From assembly GCF_012027725.1 (NCBI RefSeq), contig NZ_SJOU01000007.1, positions 1 to 64,000 on the forward strand: 64,000 bases of DNA. The letters run 5' to 3'. Origin of the DNA: Olsenella sp. SW781 (GTDB lineage: Bacteria > Actinomycetota > Coriobacteriia > Coriobacteriales > Atopobiaceae). A program made the translations under genes and the position numbers. Position 1 is the first letter of the stretch. Every line of letters starts with the position of its first letter. The notes under the pieces are model-generated. The model was not told where the DNA came from. It made no database searches and saw nothing but the letters and a program-made list of their open reading frames with translations. Shown one piece after another: positions 34,194-41,924 of the stretch.

Positions 34194-35813
34194 ATGTCGC
34201 ACTCTGACCCCACAACGACGCCGCTCATCACCCGTCGCTGCGCGCTCGCCGGCGCGGGAGCCCTCGCGCTCGGGCTCGCCGCGTGCTCGGATGACGGGGG
34301 CGCCTCGGGCGACGCCGCCCAGGAGCGCGTCTTCACCTGGGGCGTCAAGAACACCAAGGAGACCCTCGACATGCAGCACTCCACGCAGAACGGGACCATC
34401 CCGGGCGCGATCTGCGAGTGCCTCGTGTCCTTCTCGCAGGACGACGGCACGGTGTCGCCCGTCCTGCTCACGGGGCTGCCCGAGGCGAGCGAGGACGGCC
34501 TCACCTACTCCTTCGAGCTCGCGGAGGGCATCACCTTCCACGACGGCTCCGCCCTCACCTCGGAGGACGTGCGCTACACCTTCACGCGCATGTTCGTCCC
34601 CGAGCAGGCGTCGGTGTGCTCGGGCTACTACGTGATGATCGTCGGCGCCCAGGCCATGCTCGACGGCGAGGCCACCGAGCTCGAGGGCTTCACCGTGGAG
34701 GACGAGCGCCACTTCACCATCAGGCTCGAGTACCCCTACGCGCCCTTCGTGAGCGCGCTCACGCTCGCCTTCGCGGAGATATTCCCGCACGAGGCCTGCG
34801 AGGCGGCGGGCGACGACTGGGGCATCGGCACGCTCGTGGGCACGGGCCCCTACCGGCTCGTCTCCAGCACCGAGACGGGCGTCTCGCTCGAGGCCTTCCC
34901 CGACTACCACGGCGGGGCGCCGTCGCTCGACCGGCTCGAGATCGTCTACATCGACGACAACAACACCAAGATGCTCAACTACAAGGCCGGCGACGTCGAC
35001 GCCTGCGAGCTCGACGCGACCCTGCTCTCCCAGTACCAGGGAGACGCCGAGGTGGCCGACCAGATCATCTCCTACGAGCCGATGGGCACCTGCTTCGTCA
35101 ACATCAACCTCGGCATGCCGGAGTTCTCAGACCCGCGCGTGCGCGAGGCGCTCTCCCTCGCCATCAACCGCCAGGAGCTCGTGGACACCCTGCTCTCGGG
35201 CGCGGGCACGCCCGCGACGCAGTTCCTGAACCCGCGCGAGATCGGCTACGACGACTCTCGCGAGGCCTACGCCTACGACCCCGAGCGCGCCCGCGAGCTG
35301 CTCGCCGAGGCCGGGGCCGAGGGTCTCTCCTTCACCGCGATGACGCGCGCCTCCGAGCAGAACATCATGGTGGCGCTCCAGGCCTACTGGGCGGAGATCG
35401 GCGTGGACGTGAAGGTCGAGACGCTCGACAACGGCGTCTGGACGGAGACGCGCGCGCAGGGCGGCATGCCCGCGACCATCGTCACCTGGCTCACCACCGT
35501 GCCGCTCGAGGGCGCCGTGCACCTCTCCTCGTGGTTCAAGACCGAGAACGCGGCCAAGCGGAGCTCCTTCTACGCCAACCCCGAGTTCGACGCCACCTGC
35601 GACGAGGCCCTCTCCGAGCTGGACGAGGACGGGCGCGCCGAGCTCGCCCAGCAGGCCGACCGCATCCTCACGCAGCAGGACTGGGGCACGATCCCGCTCT
35701 ACTATCCCAAGCGCCAGATCGTCTGCCGGCCGTGGGTGTCCGGCATCGAGTTCCAGAACGCCATCATCGTCCTGAACGACGTCTCCGTGGACATGGAGCA
35801 GAAGAGCGCGTAG
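34194..35813 (+). CDS. Solute-binding lipoprotein, family 5 (peptide/nickel type)
   Basis: 539 residues. The N-terminus has a twin-arginine-like TRRCALAG followed by a hydrophobic stretch and lipobox LAAC, so Cys31 would be lipidated. The mature part is a family-5 (DppA/OppA) binding protein: FELAEGITFHDGSALTSEDVRYTF and GTGPYRL are family signatures. No permease or ATPase genes adjoin it, so it must use a transporter encoded elsewhere. The ATG at 34194 follows TTGGAGGCCACC. The divergent M14 peptidase suggests oligopeptide use. The family is firm, the ligand unknown. Confidence 0.9.
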   Translation: MSHSDPTTTPLITRRCALAGAGALALGLAACSDDGGASGDAAQERVFTWGVKNTKETLDMQHSTQNGTIPGAICECLVSFSQDDGTVSPVLLTGLPEASEDGLTYSFELAEGITFHDGSALTSEDVRYTFTRMFVPEQASVCSGYYVMIVGAQAMLDGEATELEGFTVEDERHFTIRLEYPYAPFVSALTLAFAEIFPHEACEAAGDDWGIGTLVGTGPYRLVSSTETGVSLEAFPDYHGGAPSLDRLEIVYIDDNNTKMLNYKAGDVDACELDATLLSQYQGDAEVADQIISYEPMGTCFVNINLGMPEFSDPRVREALSLAINRQELVDTLLSGAGTPATQFLNPREIGYDDSREAYAYDPERARELLAEAGAEGLSFTAMTRASEQNIMVALQAYWAEIGVDVKVETLDNGVWTETRAQGGMPATIVTWLTTVPLEGAVHLSSWFKTENAAKRSSFYANPEFDATCDEALSELDEDGRAELAQQADRILTQQDWGTIPLYYPKRQIVCRPWVSGIEFQNAIIVLNDVSVDMEQKSA

Positions 35814-35817
35814 CGAG

Positions 35818-35884
35818 GCGTGCAAAGGGGACAGGCACTTTCGCACGGAAGACCCGTGCGAAAGTGCCTGTCCCCTTTGCACGC
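35818..35884. repeat. Perfect 31-bp inverted repeat
   Basis: 35818-35848 is the exact reverse complement of 35854-35884 (loop AAGAC). The arm is GCGTGCAAAGGGGACAGGCAC then TTTCGCACGG, the same family as 32536. It begins 4 nt after the binding-protein stop codon. Confidence 0.92.
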
Positions 35885-35896
35885 TGACTCGTTTTG

Positions 35897-35943
35897 AGTT
35901 GCCTAAAAGGGGCCTGTCCCCTTTTAGGCCCTTTTAGGCAACT
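35897..35943. repeat. Nested palindrome of the GCCTAAAAGGGG family
   Basis: An inner 12-bp perfect stem, GCCTAAAAGGGG/CCCCTTTTAGGC (35901-35929, loop CCTGT), is nested in a 15-bp outer pairing (35897-35911 with 35929-35943). The TAG stop of the DJ-1 gene (35942-35944) overlaps its end. Together with 35818 it separates two convergent genes. Confidence 0.88.
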
Positions 35944-36523
35944 AGCGCAGGACGACGCCCTCGCGGACGCGGTCCACGGCCTCGTCCCCCAGGTAGTGGC
36001 GGACGATCTCGAGCGCGAAGAGCATGGCCGTGCCCGCGCCCTGGCTCGTGATGAGGTTGTCGTCCACGACCACCGGCTCGTCGGCGAGAAGGACGGCACC
36101 GTGCTCGACGAGCACGTGCTGGAAGCCGGGGTTGGAGGTGGCGCGTCGCCCCTCGAGCAGGCCGAGCTCGGCCAGGATGGACGGGGCGGCGCAGATGGCG
36201 GCGAGCGGCCGGCCGGCGGCGGCGCGGGCGACGAGCTCCTCGCAGAGCGGCCCGCACGCCCTCAGGTTCGGCGTGCCGGGGATGCCCCCGGGCAGCACGA
36301 GCATGTCGTAGTCGTCAAACGAGAAGCCCTCGTCGAAGAGCGAGCGCTTGCAGGCGATCGTGACCTCGTGCGACGACGTCACCGTGCGCTCGGGCGTGAT
36401 CGCCACGGTGTCGCAGGGAATCCCCGCGCGAAAGAGAAGGTCGACGACCGTGAGGCCCTCGATCTCCTCGAGCCCGGGCGCCACGAACACGGCCACGCGC
36501 CTCTCGCTTGCCTGCTTGAACAT
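35942..36523 (-). CDS. DJ-1/PfpI-family protein
   Basis: 193 residues of the DJ-1/YajL type. The reactive cysteine is Cys111 in LAAICAAPSIL, and the supporting Glu20 is in APGLEEIEG. Members act as protein or nucleotide deglycases, chaperones or oxidative-stress sensors; DJ-1/YajL fits better than protease PfpI because of the GLEEIE start. The ATG at 36523 follows GAAGGAGGAAGAC. The PTS IIA gene lies just upstream on the same strand (36 nt), so the two may be co-transcribed. Confidence 0.9.
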   Translation of the reverse strand: MFKQASERRVAVFVAPGLEEIEGLTVVDLLFRAGIPCDTVAITPERTVTSSHEVTIACKRSLFDEGFSFDDYDMLVLPGGIPGTPNLRACGPLCEELVARAAAGRPLAAICAAPSILAELGLLEGRRATSNPGFQHVLVEHGAVLLADEPVVVDDNLITSQGAGTAMLFALEIVRHYLGDEAVDRVREGVVLR

Positions 36524-36559
36524 GTCTTCCTCCTTCGGGCTGCGCCGCGCGCCGCCGCG

Positions 36560-37018
36560 CTAGTCCACCGCGATTCCCGCGTTGATGGCATCCGCGATGG
36601 CCTGCGGGTCGTCGGTGCCGCGAATGACGGTCTTGAAGTCGTCCTTCATGAGAAGGACGGCGGTCTTGGAGAGGAGCCTGATGTGCACGGTCCCCGCCTC
36701 CCCCTCCGGGACGAGCAGGGAGATGGCGACATCGATGGGCTTGTCGTCGAAACTCGGCCAGGAGATGGGGTGGTCGTTCTTCACCACGATGACCGATGCC
36801 TCGAGAATGGCGGGCGACTTCGCGTGGGGCACGGCAAAGCCGTCGGTCATGCCCGTCTCCCCCATCGCCTCGCGGGCGAGGAAGGCGTCGCAGACCACGT
36901 CGGCGTCGCTCGCGAAGCCGAGCTCGACCGCCCGCTCCGAGATGAAGCGGAGCATGTCCTCCCGCGTGTCGATGCTCTGGCCGACGAAGACGCTCTCTGC
37001 CCTGACGAAGTCGCTCAC
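36560..37018 (-). CDS. PTS fructose/mannitol-type EIIA domain protein
   Basis: 152 residues, a stand-alone IIA. The phosphorylated histidine is His65 in GFAVPHAKS, and the strand-helix pattern matches the IIA-fructose/nitrogen family. No IIB or IIC gene is adjacent, so it either serves an unlinked permease or has a regulatory role. The ATG at 37018 follows CAAAGGAGACTCACG. It lies between ruvB and the DJ-1-like gene on the same strand. Confidence 0.88.
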   Translation of the reverse strand: MSDFVRAESVFVGQSIDTREDMLRFISERAVELGFASDADVVCDAFLAREAMGETGMTDGFAVPHAKSPAILEASVIVVKNDHPISWPSFDDKPIDVAISLLVPEGEAGTVHIRLLSKTAVLLMKDDFKTVIRGTDDPQAIADAINAGIAVD

Positions 37019-37101
37019 GTGAGTCTCCTTTGCTCCCGGCGCGCCCCCAAGGCCCGCCCTGTGCCCATGATAGCGGTTACGAGGCGGGCCCGCAGGACAC
37101 G

Positions 37102-38160
37102 CTAGCGCTCCGGCGGCTCGATCCCCAGGTGGTCGAAGGCGGCGAGCGTAGCCTGGCGGCCCTGCGGCGTGCGCACGATGAGCCCGCGCTGCAAGAGGTA
37201 CGGCTCGTAGACGTCCTCAAGCGTGGAGGGGTCCTCGGAGACGGCGCTCGCCACGGTGGTGAGCCCTACCGGGCGGCCGCGGAAGGTGCTGCAGAGCGCG
37301 GTCAGGATGCGCACGTCCATGGTGTCGAGGCCCATGGCGTCGATCTCGAAGAACTCGAGCGCCTCGGCGGCCACCTCCCAGGTGATCGTCCCCTCGCGCT
37401 TGACCTGGGCGTAGTCGCGCACGCGCTTGAGCAGGCGGTTGGCCAGGCGCGGCGTGCCGCGCGAGCGCGAGGCGATCTCGGCCGCGCCCTGCTCGTCGAT
37501 CTCAACCCCGAGGATGTGCGCCGAGCGGCTCACGATGACGCCGAGCTCCGCGGGCGTGTAGTAGTCGAGGCGGTACGAGATGCCGAAGCGGTCGCGGAGC
37601 GGCCCCGTGAGCAGGCCCGTGCGTGTGGTGGCGCCCACGAGCGTGAAGTGCGGGACGTCGATGCGGATGGAGCGCGCCGCCGGCCCCTTGCCGATCACGA
37701 TGTCGAGGAAGAAGTCCTCCATCGCGGGATAGAGGATCTCCTCGATCTGGTGGTTGAGGCGGTGTATCTCGTCGACGAACAGGACGTCGCCCGCCTCGAG
37801 GTTGGTGAGGATGGCAGCGAGGTCGCCGGCGCGCTCGATGGCGGGGCCCGAGGTGGTGTGCATCTTGGCCCCCATCTCGTTGGCCACGATGCCCGCGAGC
37901 GTGGTCTTGCCGAGGCCCGGGGGGCCCGAGAAGATCACGTGGTCAAGCGCCTCGCCGCGGTCGCGCGCGGCCTGGATGAGCACGCGGAGGTTCTCCCGCA
38001 CGCGCTCCTGGCCGATGTACTCGTCGAGCGTCCTCGGCCTGAGCGTGCGGTCCTGGTCGAGGTCGTCGGCGGTGAGCTCGCCCGTGACGTCGCGCGGGCC
38101 CGCGGGACGGGCGGGCGCGGCGCTGGCGAAGAGGTCCTTCTCGCTCGCCTCCCACATCAT
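37102..38160 (-). CDS. ruvB: Holliday-junction branch-migration helicase RuvB
   Basis: 352-residue AAA+ motor. [18 protein letters not shown] opens the domain, Walker A is GPPGLGKTT, Walker [10 protein letters not shown], sensor-1 GATTRTGLL, and the C-terminal winged helix ends with the usual RTPQGR motif. With RuvA it drives Holliday-junction migration for RuvC cleavage. Its ATG overlaps the ruvA stop, placing it third in ruvC-ruvA-ruvB. Confidence 0.97.
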   Translation of the reverse strand: MMWEASEKDLFASAAPARPAGPRDVTGELTADDLDQDRTLRPRTLDEYIGQERVRENLRVLIQAARDRGEALDHVIFSGPPGLGKTTLAGIVANEMGAKMHTTSGPAIERAGDLAAILTNLEAGDVLFVDEIHRLNHQIEEILYPAMEDFFLDIVIGKGPAARSIRIDVPHFTLVGATTRTGLLTGPLRDRFGISYRLDYYTPAELGVIVSRSAHILGVEIDEQGAAEIASRSRGTPRLANRLLKRVRDYAQVKREGTITWEVAAEALEFFEIDAMGLDTMDVRILTALCSTFRGRPVGLTTVASAVSEDPSTLEDVYEPYLLQRGLIVRTPQGRQATLAAFDHLGIEPPER

Positions 38161-38789
38161 CGGCCACTCCCCAGGCGCCTCAGGGCGTAGGCGAGGACCT
38201 GCTCGATGGTGACGGCTCCGGCCCCCTCATGCCCCTCGAGGGCGAGCTCGGCCTCCTGGGAGGTGAAGCCCATCGAGAGCAGCGCCTCGGTCGCCTCCGC
38301 GGCGACGCCCGCGCCCGAGGCGGCCGCCGGCAGGGGCGTGGCGTCGGGCTCGGCGAGGCCGACGAGCCCGCGCAGCTCGGCGCTCTTGGAGAAGACGTCG
38401 GAGAGCTCCACGATGAGGCGGCTCGCCTTCTTGCGGCCCACTCCCGGGACCTGCGCCATCCGCGCCGCGTCCTGCGTCGTCACGATCTGCGCGAGCACGG
38501 AGGGCGAGAAGGTCGAGAGGACCGAGAGGGCGAGCTTGGAGCCCACGCCCGAGATGGCGCGCAGCTGGTCGAAGAGGGCGCGCTCCTCGCGGGTGGCAAA
38601 GCCGTAGAGCTCCATCGAGCCGTCGCGCACCACCATGCGCGCGAGCAGCGTCACGCCCGCCTCGCCCACGTGGGGCAGCGACGCGGCGGTGGTCGACGAG
38701 ACGCCGAGCTCGAAGCCGACGCCCCCCACGTCGAGCACGACATGGGTGGGCAGCGCCTCGATGAGCGTGCCGGTGAGCTGGACTATCAC
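38157..38789 (-). CDS. ruvA: Holliday-junction DNA-binding protein RuvA
   Basis: 210 residues: N-terminal OB fold ([28 protein letters not shown]), tandem helix-hairpin-helix motifs ([10 protein letters not shown] and [16 protein letters not shown]), an acidic/Ala-rich linker, and the C-terminal RuvB-contacting domain ([19 protein letters not shown]). The GTG at 38789 has AAGGAGG upstream and overlaps the ruvC stop (GTGA). Confidence 0.96.
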   Translation of the reverse strand: MIVQLTGTLIEALPTHVVLDVGGVGFELGVSSTTAASLPHVGEAGVTLLARMVVRDGSMELYGFATREERALFDQLRAISGVGSKLALSVLSTFSPSVLAQIVTTQDAARMAQVPGVGRKKASRLIVELSDVFSKSAELRGLVGLAEPDATPLPAAASGAGVAAEATEALLSMGFTSQEAELALEGHEGAGAVTIEQVLAYALRRLGSGR

Positions 38790-39292
38790 GTGAGGACCCT
38801 CCTTGCCTCCCCGAGGCTCTTCGTTCTGACGACGTTCGCGTGGCACACGGCGGCGGCGAGCGCGTCGGCCGCGTGGTCGGGACGCGGGTCGTGGTCGAGC
38901 GCCAGGACGTTTCTCACCATGTAGATGACCTGGTGCTTGTCGGCCGCGCCTGTCCCCACGACGGCCTGCTTGATCTGCATGGGAGTGTACTCCCCCACGG
39001 CGAGCCCCGCCGTCGAACACGCGACGATGGCGGCGCCGCGGGCCTGGGCGGTGGCGATGGCCGACTTGGTGTTCTCGCCGAAGTAGATGCTCTCGATGGC
39101 GAGCTCGGTGGGGCCGTAGCGGTCTATGACCCTCCTGAGCTCCGAGTAGATTCTGCCCAGCCGCAGGTCGATCGGCTCGGAGGCGTGCGTCGTCACGCAG
39201 CCGTACGCCCGCGCCCGGCAGGTGGCGCCCCTGGTCTCAACGACGCCCCAGCCCGTGTGCGCGAGCCCTGGGTCGATGCCGAGTACGACCAT
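38786..39292 (-). CDS. ruvC: Holliday-junction endonuclease RuvC
   Basis: 168 residues. The catalytic Asp7 is in VLGIDPGLAHTGWG, the second acidic residue in AIESIYFGEN, and the last pair in HDPRPDHAADALA. It resolves Holliday junctions as a dimer. First gene of ruvCAB, with GGGAGGAGGCAG before its ATG and a LexA-like box 19 nt upstream of the start. Confidence 0.96.
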   Translation of the reverse strand: MVVLGIDPGLAHTGWGVVETRGATCRARAYGCVTTHASEPIDLRLGRIYSELRRVIDRYGPTELAIESIYFGENTKSAIATAQARGAAIVACSTAGLAVGEYTPMQIKQAVVGTGAADKHQVIYMVRNVLALDHDPRPDHAADALAAAVCHANVVRTKSLGEARRVLT

Positions 39293-39310
39293 CTGCCTCC
39301 TCCCATGATA

Positions 39311-39324
39311 CGAACGTTCGTTCT
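39311..39324. promoter_or_regulatory. Candidate LexA (SOS) box upstream of ruvC
   Basis: CGAAC-GTTC-GTTCT matches the Gram-positive/actinobacterial SOS consensus CGAAC-N4-GTTCG at 9 of 10 fixed positions. It lies 19-32 nt before the ruvC start, where repression of ruvCAB is expected. Confidence 0.6.
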
Positions 39325-39355
39325 ATCATAGCACGGCACGTCCTTCTCGCAAGCC

Positions 39356-41170
39356 TCAGTTTTCCGAGAAGGGCCCGTCCCAGAGCGGGTGCGGCCCCTC
39401 CCCCTGGGCGCCGTGCCGCCCGCCGGGCTCCCCCGTCTGGCCGAGGGGCGAGAGCCCGCCCCCTTGGGAGAAGTCACGCAGGTAGCCGAGAAGGTCGCGT
39501 ACGTCGCGCTCGTGCCCCGCCGCCGCCGCGGGCGACCGGGGCGCGGCGGGCGCCTCGACGCCGCCCTCCTCCGCCTCGCGGAGCCGCTCGAGGGCCTCTG
39601 CGGCCCGGCCCATCGCCCGCTCGTCTTCGGCCCGCGCGCGGTCCCGCCAGGCGAGCCCGCGGGGCGAGCGCGCCTCGGCGAGCGTCTTCGACGAGAGCTC
39701 CAGGACGAGCCCGCGGGAGACCCGCGCGGAGTCGAGGTCGCGCAGGCGTCCGACGATGGCGTTGACGGCCTCCTCGTTCCCACGCTCGGACACGATGTCC
39801 GAGACGGGAAGCTCCCACTCGACGTAGCTCGAGAGCACGAGGTCGACGAAGCCGAGGCGCGCCTCGGGCGTGGGGTGGGAGCGCTCGAGCCCCGAGAGGG
39901 GAAGCTCCGGCCGGGGGACGGCCGCGTCGGCGGGGATCACGGGCGAGATGGTGTTGCGCAGGTGCGCGAGGGCCACGACGTCCGACCGGTAGAGGTCGCC
40001 GATCGGCTGGAGGCGCGCCGCGCTGGCGCGGGCGCGGCCGTCGAGCGCGAGCGCGGTCTTGTCGGCAGAGCCCAGCGGCACCGCGCCCGTGCGCCGCGCG
40101 AGGTCCGCGAGGCGCGCCTCGGCGAGGTCGCGCGAGAGCTCCTCGTCCGCCCCGTCCGCCGGCGCGAGCCGCTCGACGCGCTCGTCGGGGATGCGAAGCG
40201 CCCGGACGAGCGACTCCGCCACCGCGTCGCGCCCCGCGTCACCCGTGCGCCGCACGAGCGCGCGGACGCGCAGGGGCCCGAGCGCGTCGGTCGCGAGCGT
40301 AGCCACGAGCAGGGAGCCGATCTGGTCGTCAACCAGCACGCAGGCGCCGGCCTCGCCGCCGCACTCCTCGGCGAGGCCCGCCGTGAGCGCCCCCCAGGTC
40401 ATGAGCGGCGCGTCATAGACCTCGGGCGCGAGCGGCTCGGCAAGGGGGCCCTCCGCGGAGGGGTCCACGTCGCACACGAGCAGCGCCTCCTCGAAGCTCG
40501 GCGCCTGGGCGGCGAGCTCGCCCCACGGCGCGAGCACGAAGCTCGACCCGCAGAAGACCTGCCCGTCGTAGCAGCCCACGCCCCCGACGCCCACGACCCA
40601 GGCCCCGGTCGCCTCGGCGTCGGCGAGGTAGCGCCCCTCGCTGATCGAGCTGCCGAGCGCGCTCGAGACGTCGTCGGCCGCAAAGCCATAGCCGGAGAGG
40701 AAGAGGATGACGTCGACGTCGTACTCGAACTCGTCGTACTCGTCGAGGTCCTCGTAGGTGAAGGCGACGCCGATCCGCGCGCCCGCGAACTCGAGCTCCG
40801 GCAGGGCGTGCGCGTCCCCCTCCTCGGATGCCGCCGCCTCGAGGTACGACGTCAGGCGCACCGGCACGACGGCCCCCGACGAGACGAGCATCGCCTCGGG
40901 AAGCGCGACCCCGTCGAAGTCCGTGAGCACGGGGACGAGGCACGGGCAGGCGAGCTCGTCGGCCAGGCCGAGCAGGCACTCGGCCAGGTCGAGGAGAAAC
41001 CCCTCCCGGTCGACGTAGGGCACGGGCGAGGCGCCGCAGAGCGCGGTCGCAGGAAAGACGAGCAGGTCCACGTCCTTCTCGGCCGCCGCGCGCGACTGCT
41101 CGGCCATGCGCCTCGACGTCTCCTCGAAGTCGCCCGCGCGGGTCCCCATCTGCGCGATCGCAATCCTCAT
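39356..41170 (-). CDS. NadE-like two-domain protein lacking catalytic residues (probable pseudoenzyme)
   Basis: 604 residues with the layout of glutamine-dependent NAD synthetase: N-terminal nitrilase-type amidase (1-250) and C-terminal ATP-pyrophosphatase-type domain (about 260-520). The amidase triad is gone: Ala41 replaces the Glu (LLVFPATALCG, normally FPE), no Lys is visible where the second residue belongs (VPVRLTSYLEA), and Tyr139 replaces the Cys (FTYEDLDEY). The pyrophosphate loop SGGxDS is DDQIGS at 281-286, although the next residues (LLVATLATDALGP) still match the family. The C-terminal 90 residues are Arg/Glu/Ala-rich. The frame is open over 1.8 kb with normal codon use, so it seems maintained. 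The ATG at 41170 starts the typical MRIAIAQMGT. Confidence 0.82.
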   Translation of the reverse strand: MRIAIAQMGTRAGDFEETSRRMAEQSRAAAEKDVDLLVFPATALCGASPVPYVDREGFLLDLAECLLGLADELACPCLVPVLTDFDGVALPEAMLVSSGAVVPVRLTSYLEAAASEEGDAHALPELEFAGARIGVAFTYEDLDEYDEFEYDVDVILFLSGYGFAADDVSSALGSSISEGRYLADAEATGAWVVGVGGVGCYDGQVFCGSSFVLAPWGELAAQAPSFEEALLVCDVDPSAEGPLAEPLAPEVYDAPLMTWGALTAGLAEECGGEAGACVLVDDQIGSLLVATLATDALGPLRVRALVRRTGDAGRDAVAESLVRALRIPDERVERLAPADGADEELSRDLAEARLADLARRTGAVPLGSADKTALALDGRARASAARLQPIGDLYRSDVVALAHLRNTISPVIPADAAVPRPELPLSGLERSHPTPEARLGFVDLVLSSYVEWELPVSDIVSERGNEEAVNAIVGRLRDLDSARVSRGLVLELSSKTLAEARSPRGLAWRDRARAEDERAMGRAAEALERLREAEEGGVEAPAAPRSPAAAAGHERDVRDLLGYLRDFSQGGGLSPLGQTGEPGGRHGAQGEGPHPLWDGPFSEN

Positions 41171-41236
41171 GTCCGCCCCCGTCCTCTCGTTCCCAGTCTC
41201 ATCCGATTGTGCCACAGCGCGGCCCGGCCATGCGAA

Positions 41237-41258
41237 GGGCCCCGGTTCCCCGGGGCCC
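41237..41258. terminator. 9-bp GC hairpin
   Basis: GGGCCCCGG (41237-41245) pairs with CCGGGGCCC (41250-41258), loop TTCC. It lies between the desulfoferrodoxin stop and the NadE-like start on the minus strand, just past the palindrome at 41283. Confidence 0.5.
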
Positions 41259-41282
41259 TGAGTCGCCGCATGCCTAAAAGAT

Positions 41283-41311
41283 GCCTAAAAGGGGCCTGTC
41301 CCCTTTTAGGC
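41283..41311. repeat. Palindrome of the GCCTAAAAGGGG family; supplies the dfx stop codon
   Basis: GCCTAAAAGGGG (41283-41294) and CCCCTTTTAGGC (41300-41311) pair perfectly around CCTGT. An extra single arm GCCTAAAAG precedes at 41272. The dfx stop TAA (41306-41308) is inside the right arm, as with ddl at 12995. Confidence 0.9.
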
Positions 41312-41689
41312 GAGCTCGGTCTTCCAGAGGCCGTGGAGGTTGCAGTAGGCGTAGACGGTGCCGCCCTCGGAGCAGCAGGCGCCGAACTTTGCCTTGGGCT
41401 CGTCGCCCGGCTTCAGGTGCTTGAGGCAGAGCTTGCCGTCGGTGGCGAGCGCGACCCACTCGATGTAGTGCTCCTCGGCCATGGGGTGGGCGACCTCTCC
41501 GACGGTCACGACGATGTGGTTGCCGTCCTTGACGGCCACGGGGACGTGCTTCTCGGTCGCGGCGTCGGTGGAGCCGGCGACGAGCAGCTCCATGGGCTCG
41601 CCGCAGCAGCTCGGGGTCACGCCCCCGTCCTTGACGACGGCCACGATGTTGCCGCAGTGGTTGCAGCGATAGAACTTGACCTCAGCCAT
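41306..41689 (-). CDS. dfx: Desulfoferrodoxin (superoxide reductase)
   Basis: 127 residues. Centre I is a desulforedoxin-type Fe(Cys)4 site: Cys9, Cys12, Cys28, Cys29 (FYRCNHCGN and SCCGEP). Centre II, the superoxide-reducing Fe(His)4Cys site, is His48 (EKHVPV), His68, His74 (HPMAEEHYIEW), Cys116 and His119 (YAYCNLHGLW). All ligands are present. It reduces superoxide to peroxide without making oxygen, a hallmark of anaerobes. The ATG at 41689 follows GAGAGGACCCACC. The last residues (ELA) are encoded in a palindromic repeat arm. Confidence 0.96.
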   Translation of the reverse strand: MAEVKFYRCNHCGNIVAVVKDGGVTPSCCGEPMELLVAGSTDAATEKHVPVAVKDGNHIVVTVGEVAHPMAEEHYIEWVALATDGKLCLKHLKPGDEPKAKFGACCSEGGTVYAYCNLHGLWKTELA

Positions 41690-41784
41690 GGTGGGTCCTC
41701 TCTCTGGGATTGGGCGGCGCCCTCTGCGTCGCCTTTCCCCATTGATACCCAACAGGCCGCAATTCTAGCCACGTCGCGAGGAGC

Positions 41785-41845
41785 GTCGCGAATCCCCCGC
41801 ACAGCGGCTCCGCGGGGCCGAGGAGACGCTCTTCTCGTGCGAAGG
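41785..41845. repeat. Single diverged copy of the 61-bp palindromic unit
   Basis: GTCGCGAATCCCCCGCACA, a short loop and GCGGGGCCGAGGAGACG match the units of the arrays at 45946 and 47633. A second GTCGCGAG lies 12 nt upstream at 41773. The copy runs directly into the 31-bp palindrome at 41836, and a CTTCTCG motif sits at the join. Confidence 0.8.
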
Positions 41846-41905
41846 GGACAGTCACTTTTGCACGCTATGTCCCCAGCGTGCAAAAGTGACTGTCCCCTTC
41901 GCACG
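41836..41905. repeat. Perfect 31-bp inverted repeat
   Basis: 41836-41866 is the exact reverse complement of 41875-41905 (8-nt loop). The arm reads CGTGCGAAGGGGACAGTCAC then TTTTGCACGCT, a variant of the 32536/35818 family with AGTCAC in place of AGGCAC. It lies between dnaE and dfx, both on the minus strand. Confidence 0.92.
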
Positions 41906-41924
41906 GTCCCCTTCACGCGACGCC

